Shown here piece by piece: positions 58,474 to 64,000 of a stretch of DNA of 64,000 nucleotides. The notes beneath the pieces are model-generated. The model searched no databases, was not told the origin of the DNA, and worked only from the letters and a program-made list of their open reading frames with translations. The translations under genes were made by a program, and so were the position numbers. The DNA is from an uncultured Clostridia bacterium (GTDB lineage: Bacteria; Bacillota; Clostridia; Christensenellales; Borkfalkiaceae), in assembly GCA_944328445.1 (NCBI GenBank), contig CALVHO010000009.1:1-64000 (forward strand). Reading direction: 5' to 3'. Each line of letters begins with the position of its first letter. Positions within the stretch are counted from its first letter, which is position 1.

Positions 58474-59609
58474 CAATAGAATTCGGCGATGAGTTCGTCG
58501 GCGGCGCCACGCATCAAGCCGTAGCGGTTGTACAAGGTCATGACGGTGAAGCGGTCCCGTATCTTGTAGCAGTTAAAGAGCATGTCCCGCACGGTATCTT
58601 CGGAAACGCCGATCTCGGAAAAGCGTGTCGGGCACTGCAAGGACGCGAGCACATCCCGCACGAACGAGGGCTGCGGCAGCTTTTCCGCCTCGGCCAGCAC
58701 GACGTCCTTGCCCGGAAACTCCTGTGCAACGCCCGCGAGCCTGTGGTACATGCGCAGCGAGACCATCGTACCCAGCCCCACTTTGACGCCGTGCAGCGGG
58801 ATGGGCTTGCCGCGGCGCAAAAAGTCCATTTCCAGAAAATGCGACATATGGTGCTCCGCGCCGCTGGCGGGGCGGGAATTGCCCGCGATGACCATCGCGT
58901 AGCCCGAAATGAGCAGCGCGCGCAGCAAGCTGTCGATGCCCGCGCGCCCGCGGGCGCGGATGCTCTCGATCTCGTCGACGCACTTATGCAGGGCGACGCC
59001 CATCAGGCCCGCCGCCTCCTCGTTGTATTCCTCGCCCGTGAGCAGGTGCGACACCCTCCAATCGGTCAGGCAGCAATATTTTGCGAGGATATCCCCCGCC
59101 CCCGCGCCCGTCATGACGGCGGGCGCGCCGCAGAGGATGGCAAGGTCGATCAGCACGTGCCGCACGGTGTGCGCGTTTTCGGTGATCTTGAACCCCTTTT
59201 TGATGAGCGGCGTCACGCCCGAAGAATACCCGTCCATCGAGGCGGCCGTGGCCAGCACGCCGCACTCCTTCCCCTGCAAAAACGTGACGTACTTGCAGAT
59301 GTCGTTGAGGGTGCCCGCCCCTACGGCGAGGGCGTAATCCGCCCCTTCGAGCGCGGCAGCGCAGGCGGCGCAATGCGCCTCGTCGGCCACGGGCTCGGCC
59401 TCGCCGAAGCGGAAAACGCGGCAGCGCACCCCTTCCGCCCGCAGCCAGTCCGCGACGGGCGCGGCGAAGCGCTCCGTATTCTCATCGCAGACGAGGCAGA
59501 CCGCCTTGTCCTTGACGTCCGCCAAAAAGGCGGGGTACATGTCCGTCTTGTATTCGGCGGCGATGCCGAACTTTGCGGACAGCTTTCCGATGTCGTCGTA
59601 TGCGTTCAT
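58473..59609 (-). CDS. Glycerol-1-phosphate dehydrogenase-like enzyme (AraM/EgsA family)
   Basis: The 378-residue enzyme starts MNAYDDIGKLSAKFGIAAEY. The dehydroquinate-synthase-like fold shows ADYALAVGAGTLNDICKYVT (NAD-binding GGGT-like loop) and ATAASMDGYSSGVTPLIKKG (the SMDGY segment of glycerol-1-phosphate dehydrogenases). Metal ligands include Asp in MTGAGAGDILAKYCCLTDWR, His in SGAEHHMSHFLEM and His in IPLHGVKVGLGTM. In Bacillus, AraM makes glycerol-1-phosphate for heptaprenylglyceryl lipid; in archaea it sets lipid stereochemistry. The role here is inferred. The ATG lies at the expected transcription start, so the mRNA may be leaderless. Confidence 0.88.
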   Translation of the reverse strand: MNAYDDIGKLSAKFGIAAEYKTDMYPAFLADVKDKAVCLVCDENTERFAAPVADWLRAEGVRCRVFRFGEAEPVADEAHCAACAAALEGADYALAVGAGTLNDICKYVTFLQGKECGVLATAASMDGYSSGVTPLIKKGFKITENAHTVRHVLIDLAILCGAPAVMTGAGAGDILAKYCCLTDWRVSHLLTGEEYNEEAAGLMGVALHKCVDEIESIRARGRAGIDSLLRALLISGYAMVIAGNSRPASGAEHHMSHFLEMDFLRRGKPIPLHGVKVGLGTMVSLRMYHRLAGVAQEFPGKDVVLAEAEKLPQPSFVRDVLASLQCPTRFSEIGVSEDTVRDMLFNCYKIRDRFTVMTLYNRYGLMRGAADELIAEFY

Positions 59610-59615
59610 GCCACC

Positions 59616-59644
59616 ATTATACCACGCGGCCGTCCGCCCGTCAA
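59616..59644 (-). promoter_or_regulatory. Promoter giving an apparently leaderless mRNA
   Basis: On the minus strand TTGACG (59639-59644), 17-bp spacer, TATAAT (59616-59621). The ATG of the dehydrogenase begins 7 bp after the -10 hexamer, exactly where transcription should start. Confidence 0.75.
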
Positions 59645-59699
59645 CGGCGGGAAGCCGCTCGCGCACGGTTTTTTGCGCGGCCGCCTGCGGGCGGCCTTT

Positions 59700-60152
59700 T
59701 CATTGCCCGCCGTACAGCAGCTTGTCCGCGACCATGGCGATGAACTCGCCGTTGGTGGGGCGCCTGCCGCACGCGCCGCTGCCGAACACGGACGCAAAGG
59801 CGGCCTCCTTCCGCGTCCATGCCACCGAAACGGCGTGGCGCACCGCCCGCTCCACGTCCACGGCCTTGGCGCCGAACTTTTCACCCACGGCGGGGTACAG
59901 CCGCTTTGTGATGTTGTGGATGTACGACGCATCTTCCAGCACGCGCTTGACGGCTTCGCGAAGGTAGAAGCTGCCCTTGTTTTTCAGCGGGATGCCCACC
60001 TCCAAAAACAGGCGGCTGATGCGCGCGTCGGCATCGGCGGGAACTGCGCCCGCCCGCAGCGGCGCCCCGCCGCACACCTCCAAACCTTCCCTGCGCAGGC
60101 GTTCGGCGACCTGCCCTGCCTCTTCGCCGTCCCCTACGATCACGACCTTCAT
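59700..60152 (-). CDS. Stand-alone Spo0A C-terminal DNA-binding domain protein
   Basis: The 150-residue protein is mostly the Spo0A effector domain: ISRLFLEVGIPLKNKGSFYL, then REAVKRVLEDASYIHNITKR and LYPAVGEKFGAKAVDVERAV, RHAVSVAW (recognition helix region), and RRPTNGEFIAMVADKL at the end. All match Bacillus Spo0A in order. The first 35 residues (MKVVIVGDGEEAGQVAERLR) are all that is left of the receiver domain, and the phosphorylated Asp and the rest of that fold are missing. It could bind 0A-box DNA constitutively or through another signal. SD GGAGG-AAGAGG precedes ATG 60152. A full Spo0A may exist elsewhere. Confidence 0.88.
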   Translation of the reverse strand: MKVVIVGDGEEAGQVAERLRREGLEVCGGAPLRAGAVPADADARISRLFLEVGIPLKNKGSFYLREAVKRVLEDASYIHNITKRLYPAVGEKFGAKAVDVERAVRHAVSVAWTRKEAAFASVFGSGACGRRPTNGEFIAMVADKLLYGGQ

Positions 60153-60177
60153 GTCCTCTTCCTCCGCATTTTTTTCC

Positions 60178-60206
60178 ATTATACGACATGAATTTGCTTT
60201 TGTAAA
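60178..60206 (-). promoter_or_regulatory. Promoter of the Spo0A-C gene
   Basis: On the minus strand TTTACA (60201-60206), 17-bp spacer, TATAAT (60178-60183). The rest of the gap 60207-60437 has no gene; it contains a short direct repeat, GGATGCGGAACGGG, at about 60376 and 60411. Confidence 0.75.
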
Positions 60207-60437
60207 TAGTTTTTTACGCTTTTTTGAATATATTTACATATGTTTTTACTTTTTGTATATTGTTGACGAAAGCCGTCGGACTTTGACGAAACGCGCCGAC
60301 GCCCGCGGCGGAGCGCGGGTCAAAGCGGGGCCGCAAAAACGGCGGGAACAGAGGAGCCGCATCTTCCAAAAGAAACGGATGCGGAACGGGGCCCGTCCCC
60401 CGAAAAGGCGGATGCGGAACGGGCGCGGGCCGTTGGT

Positions 60438-61247
60438 TCACGGCACTTTCTTTTCGCGTTCAAACAAAAAGCGGCGCAGGTTGCCGCGCAGGATGGCGGC
60501 GATGCTTTCGGGCGGGTACCCCGCGCGCTCCATGCAGGCGCGCAGCGCGGAGAGGTCCCCGTAGCCGCGCAGCCCCGCGGGCAGGTCCTGCGTGCCGTAA
60601 AAGTCGCTGCCGATGCAAAAGTGCCGCGGGCCGAACTTCTGCACGCCGTGGTCGAGGTGGCGGAACACGTCCGCGACGGCCGCGTTCCCCGCGCACAAAA
60701 AATCCCCGACGAAGGCGATGCCGATGAGCCCGCCGCGGGCCACGATCTCGCCCGCCTGCCAGTCGGCCAGGTTGCGCGGGTGCGGGTGCACGGCGGACAG
60801 GCAGGTGTGCGAATCGACGACGTTCACGCCGCAATCGAGCACGTCGCAAAAGCTCGCGGGGCCGAGGTGGGCGCAGTCGATGGCGACGCCGCCCGCGGCG
60901 AGGGCGCGCACCACCGCCTCGCCCCGCGCGGTCAGGCGGCCGCAACCGTAACAGCCGCCCGCCAAAGCGTTGTCCCCGTTCCAGGTGAGCGAGGCGTACA
61001 CGGGTTTCCAGGCCAGCACGGCGGAAACGGGCTCGGCGGCGAGGTAGCCCACGTCTTCCAGGCCCAAAAACAGGTTTTGCGGACGGGCCGCGGCGAAGTT
61101 CTCGGCAAGAGCCCGCAGCCGCGCAAAGGGCCGCCCGCCGTAATAGAGGGCGCAGACGGCGCAGTCCGTGCGGGCGGCGATGCCGCCCGCGGGGGCGAAG
61201 GGACGCGCCGTCAAAAAATCGTTGTGAAAGTCGGCGATCTTTTCCAT
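60438..61247 (-). CDS. Membrane-dipeptidase-type (M19) metallopeptidase
   Basis: The 269-residue protein begins MEKIADFHNDFLTARPFAPA, with the HxD metal motif (FHND). Further M19 residues are the Glu in LFLGLEDVGYL, His in AIDCAHLGPASFCDVLDCG, His in VVDSHTCLSAVHPHPRNLAD, and FCIGSDFYGTQDLPAGLRGY. The usual enzymes are 310-400 residues, so this is a shortened member, cytoplasmic because no signal peptide is present. It probably hydrolyses dipeptides, possibly with D-residues. No SD precedes the ATG at 61247, and longer starts would add a GC-rich, unlike sequence, so the start is uncertain. Confidence 0.82.
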   Translation of the reverse strand: MEKIADFHNDFLTARPFAPAGGIAARTDCAVCALYYGGRPFARLRALAENFAAARPQNLFLGLEDVGYLAAEPVSAVLAWKPVYASLTWNGDNALAGGCYGCGRLTARGEAVVRALAAGGVAIDCAHLGPASFCDVLDCGVNVVDSHTCLSAVHPHPRNLADWQAGEIVARGGLIGIAFVGDFLCAGNAAVADVFRHLDHGVQKFGPRHFCIGSDFYGTQDLPAGLRGYGDLSALRACMERAGYPPESIAAILRGNLRRFLFEREKKVP

Positions 61248-61400
61248 ATATAAATAGGATATGCCGCGGGCACGCCGCGCGCCCCTGCCCGCCGCACGCA
61301 GGCCGCGCAGAGCCGCCCCTATACCGCCCGCCGCAAACTGTTCCTGCCTGCCTAAGCCCGCGCAAACCGCCGCACGCGGGCGCGGCGGCACTTTTCTCGC

Positions 61401-61426
61401 AAAACAAAAAGGCCCCCGAAGGGGCC
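61401..61426 (-). terminator. Terminator of the cyclophilin-dCMP deaminase operon
   Basis: GGCCCC (61411-61416) pairs with GGGGCC (61421-61426) around CGAA; on the minus strand TTTTTGTTTT follows. Confidence 0.85.
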
Positions 61427-61443
61427 CCGTTGGCGGGAACGGG

Positions 61444-61980
61444 TCAGCCGCGCATGCCGCGCACTTTTTTGGGTTCGGGATACTCCTGCCCGAAGGTCTC
61501 GACGGTGACCTTTTCCATCACCTGCGGCTCCAAGGGGCGGTCGCGCATGTCGGTGCGGGCGGAGGCAATCTTGTCGACGACGTCCATGCCCTCGGTCACC
61601 TTGCCGAAGGCGGCGTACTGCCCGTCGAGGTGAGCGGCGTTTTCATGCATGATGAAAAACTGCGAACCGGCGCTGTCGGGCAGCATGGAACGCGCCATCG
61701 ACAGCACGCCGCGCAGGTGCTTGATGTCGTTTTGGGCAAAGCCGTTGGCGCGGAACTCGCCCGCGATGGAATACCCCGGGCCGCCCATGCCCGTGCCCGC
61801 GGGGTCGCCGCCCTGGATCATAAACCCTTCGATGACGCGGTGAAAGGTCAACCCGTCGTAAAAGCCGCCGCGCGCGAGCGCGATAAAGTTGTTGACGGTG
61901 TTGGGCGCCTTGGCGGGATACAGTTCGGCCTTGATGACGCCGCCGTCCTTCATGACGATGGTGACGATGGGATCTTGCAT
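61444..61980 (-). CDS. Cyclophilin-type peptidyl-prolyl isomerase
   Basis: The 178-residue protein has the compact bacterial cyclophilin fold without a signal peptide. Active-site segments are FYDGLTFHRVIEGFMIQGGD (catalytic Arg), GVLSMARSMLPDSAGSQFFI (Gln, Phe) and HLDGQYAAFGKVTEGMDVVD. It speeds prolyl isomerisation in cytoplasmic proteins. It overlaps nothing but sits 3 bp after the dCMP deaminase gene, whose promoter it shares. Confidence 0.94.
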   Translation of the reverse strand: MQDPIVTIVMKDGGVIKAELYPAKAPNTVNNFIALARGGFYDGLTFHRVIEGFMIQGGDPAGTGMGGPGYSIAGEFRANGFAQNDIKHLRGVLSMARSMLPDSAGSQFFIMHENAAHLDGQYAAFGKVTEGMDVVDKIASARTDMRDRPLEPQVMEKVTVETFGQEYPEPKKVRGMRG

Positions 61981-61983
61981 GGT

Positions 61984-62445
61984 TCACTCCTTTTCGAGAT
62001 CGCTGTATTTTTGAACGCAGACGCCCGCTTCACGGAAGAGCTGCATGGAAAAATCGTCGGGATAGCCCTCTTTGTAGACGACGCGCGCGATGCCCGCGTT
62101 GATGATCATCTTGGCGCAGATGACGCAGGGCTGGTGGGTGCAGTACAGTGTGGCGCTCTCGATCTTGATGCCCAGGCGCGCGGCCTGGATGATGGCGTTT
62201 TGCTCGGCGTGCACGGCGTAACAGAGTTCCTGCCTGGTGCCGCTGGCGACGTTGAGTTTGCGGCGCAGGCACTCGCCCTTCTCCACGCAGCTGACGATGC
62301 CCGCGGGCGCGCCGTTGTAGCCCGTGGTCATCACCCGCTTGCCCAGCACGATGACCGCGCCGACGTGGCGGTTATCCTGGTAACAGCTCGACCAGCCCGC
62401 CACCGTTTCCGTAAGTTCCATGAAGCGTTTGTCCCATTTATCCAT
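61984..62445 (-). CDS. dCMP deaminase (ComEB-like)
   Basis: The 153-residue zinc enzyme begins MDKWDKRFMELTETVAGWSS behind GGGGGGAG. The zinc site is HAEQNAIIQAARLG (HAE) and HQPCVICAKMIINAGI (PCxxC). Substrate-binding GAVIVLGKRVMTTGYNGAPA is typical of deoxycytidylate deaminases. It makes dUMP for thymidylate synthesis. In Bacillus the homologue is comEB, though no competence role is needed. The promoter contains a short palindrome. Confidence 0.92.
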   Translation of the reverse strand: MDKWDKRFMELTETVAGWSSCYQDNRHVGAVIVLGKRVMTTGYNGAPAGIVSCVEKGECLRRKLNVASGTRQELCYAVHAEQNAIIQAARLGIKIESATLYCTHQPCVICAKMIINAGIARVVYKEGYPDDFSMQLFREAGVCVQKYSDLEKE

Positions 62446-62469
62446 GGCGATACTCCCCCCCTTTATGCT

Positions 62470-62505
62470 TGGTACGATTGTACCACACCGCAGCCGAAAA
62501 TGCAA
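62470..62505 (-). promoter_or_regulatory. Promoter of the dCMP deaminase operon with palindrome over the -10
   Basis: On the minus strand TTGCAT (62500-62505), 17-bp spacer, TACAAT (62477-62482). TGGTAC (62470-62475) and GTACCA (62480-62485) form a short inverted repeat over the -10. Confidence 0.65.
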
Positions 62506-62539
62506 GCGTCCGCCCGATCCCGACGCCAAAACCGAACAC

Positions 62540-62566
62540 TTAGCACTCTTGAAAGAAAAGTGCTAA
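62540..62566 (+). promoter_or_regulatory. CIRCE operator 1 (HrcA site)
   Basis: TTAGCACTC, nine bases, AAGTGCTAA. One mismatch from the consensus. It lies upstream of the -35. Confidence 0.9.
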
Positions 62567-62593
62567 AAATTTCGTTTTTGAGCCTTCAAACGT

Positions 62594-62621
62594 TTGACAA
62601 TCCTTTCCAAATGTATATAAT
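62594..62621 (+). promoter_or_regulatory. Promoter of groESL
   Basis: TTGACA (62594-62599), 16-bp spacer, TATAAT (62616-62621), between the two CIRCE elements. Confidence 0.85.
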
Positions 62622-62632
62622 ATATAACTGAT

Positions 62633-62659
62633 TTAGCACTCATGCGTTGTCAGTGCTAA
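62633..62659 (+). promoter_or_regulatory. CIRCE operator 2 (HrcA site)
   Basis: TTAGCACTC, nine bases, CAGTGCTAA, at the start of the transcript. One mismatch from the consensus. Confidence 0.92.
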
Positions 62660-62692
62660 TTCCGAAACGCAAAAATCACAGGAGGCTAACTT

Positions 62693-62977
62693 ATGAACAT
62701 CAAACCCTTGTTCGATAAAGTCGTTGTCGAAAGCGTGGAAAAGGAAGAGAAGACCAAGAGCGGCTTCATCCTTCCCTCCTCGGCGCAGGAAAAACCGCAG
62801 ACCGCGCGCGTGGTCGCCGTCGGCCCCGGCGGCATGGTGGACGGCAAAGAAGTGAAGATGGTCGTCAAAGTGGGCGACACCATCCTCTACTCCAAATATT
62901 CGGGCAGCGAATTCAAGGTGGACGGCAAGGAATTCACCATCATCAAACAGGGCGACATTCTCGCCATCGTTGAATAA
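62693..62977 (+). CDS. groES: Co-chaperonin GroES
   Basis: The 94-residue protein begins MNIKPLFDKVVVESVEKEEK behind AGGAGG. The mobile loop that contacts GroEL is KTKSGFILPSSAQEK, and the C-terminal half holds the usual GDTILYSKYSGSEFKVDGKE. It caps the GroEL chamber. groEL follows after 28 bp. Expression should be repressed by HrcA through CIRCE and rise on heat shock. Confidence 0.97.
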   Translation: MNIKPLFDKVVVESVEKEEKTKSGFILPSSAQEKPQTARVVAVGPGGMVDGKEVKMVVKVGDTILYSKYSGSEFKVDGKEFTIIKQGDILAIVE

Positions 62978-62981
62978 TTAG

Positions 62982-64000
<1,019 letters not shown>

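Overview
The window looks like chromosome from a high-GC (by eye about 60%), spore-forming, anaerobic Firmicute, most likely an uncultured gut member of the Clostridia. The reasons are a complete spoIIAA-spoIIAB-sigF operon, a Spo0A-type DNA-binding domain, a YtxC-like protein, WhiA with a Crh-like HPr, CdaA, CIRCE-controlled groESL, a TM1266-type regulator and consensus TTGACA/TATAAT promoters. The taxonomy is inference; the gene families are read from the sequence.

Layout. (1) 0-3.5 kb: the start of a YtxC-like gene, then a small membrane protein and leuS, closed by a two-way terminator. (2) 3.5-21 kb: a block of closely spaced or overlapping minus-strand genes with one clear promoter at its head (21.1 kb): a giant DUF4011-type helicase/nuclease, an SLBB-like protein, comEC, holA, cdaA, a 39-residue CdaR-like stub, a DUF1015 protein, lysC, an LTA-synthase-type sulfatase and two paralogous glycine-rich lipoproteins. 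(3) 21-31.6 kb: yjjG-type HAD, HelD-like helicase, pta-ackA (Pta carries a coiled-coil N-terminus), divergent tmcAL, rnpB, pyk and a membrane-anchored hydrolase. (4) 31.7-43.4 kb: an NlpC/P60 cell-wall hydrolase, HD phosphohydrolase, pfkB, pfkA, and a murB-PHP-whiA-crh-dnaE run. (5) 43.5-50.8 kb: GNAT, rlmD, a J-like/DUF5685 cluster, trpS behind a palindromic promoter, and a sodium:amino-acid symporter behind a glycine riboswitch. (6) 50.8-54.2 kb: an Lsa-type ABC-F gene with a leader peptide and attenuator, then the spoIIA operon.

(7) 54.4-58 kb is the accessory-looking part. Five tRNA genes (Met, Asp, Phe, Thr, Tyr) are followed by tandem 245-bp highly structured repeats, each ending in a copy of the tRNA-Tyr 3' end. 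An AT-rich island follows with one DUF262/DUF1524 gene resembling GmrSD-type restriction proteins, bounded on the far side by tRNA-Leu. No integrase is visible. This locus and the ABC-F attenuator are the strongest leads for something undescribed.

(8) 58-64 kb: a TM1266-type regulator, a glycerol-1-phosphate-dehydrogenase-like gene with an apparently leaderless promoter, a stand-alone Spo0A C-terminal domain, a membrane-dipeptidase-type enzyme, cyclophilin, dCMP deaminase, and groES-groEL with two CIRCE operators (groEL runs off the right edge).

Physiologically, pyk, pfkA, pfkB, Pta, AckA and the TM1266 homologue fit a fermentative sugar-using anaerobe. TmcAL consumes acetate, the AckA product, and is divergent from pta-ackA. 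All promoter, terminator and RNA calls come from reading consensus elements and base pairing by eye; no folding or homology search was run.
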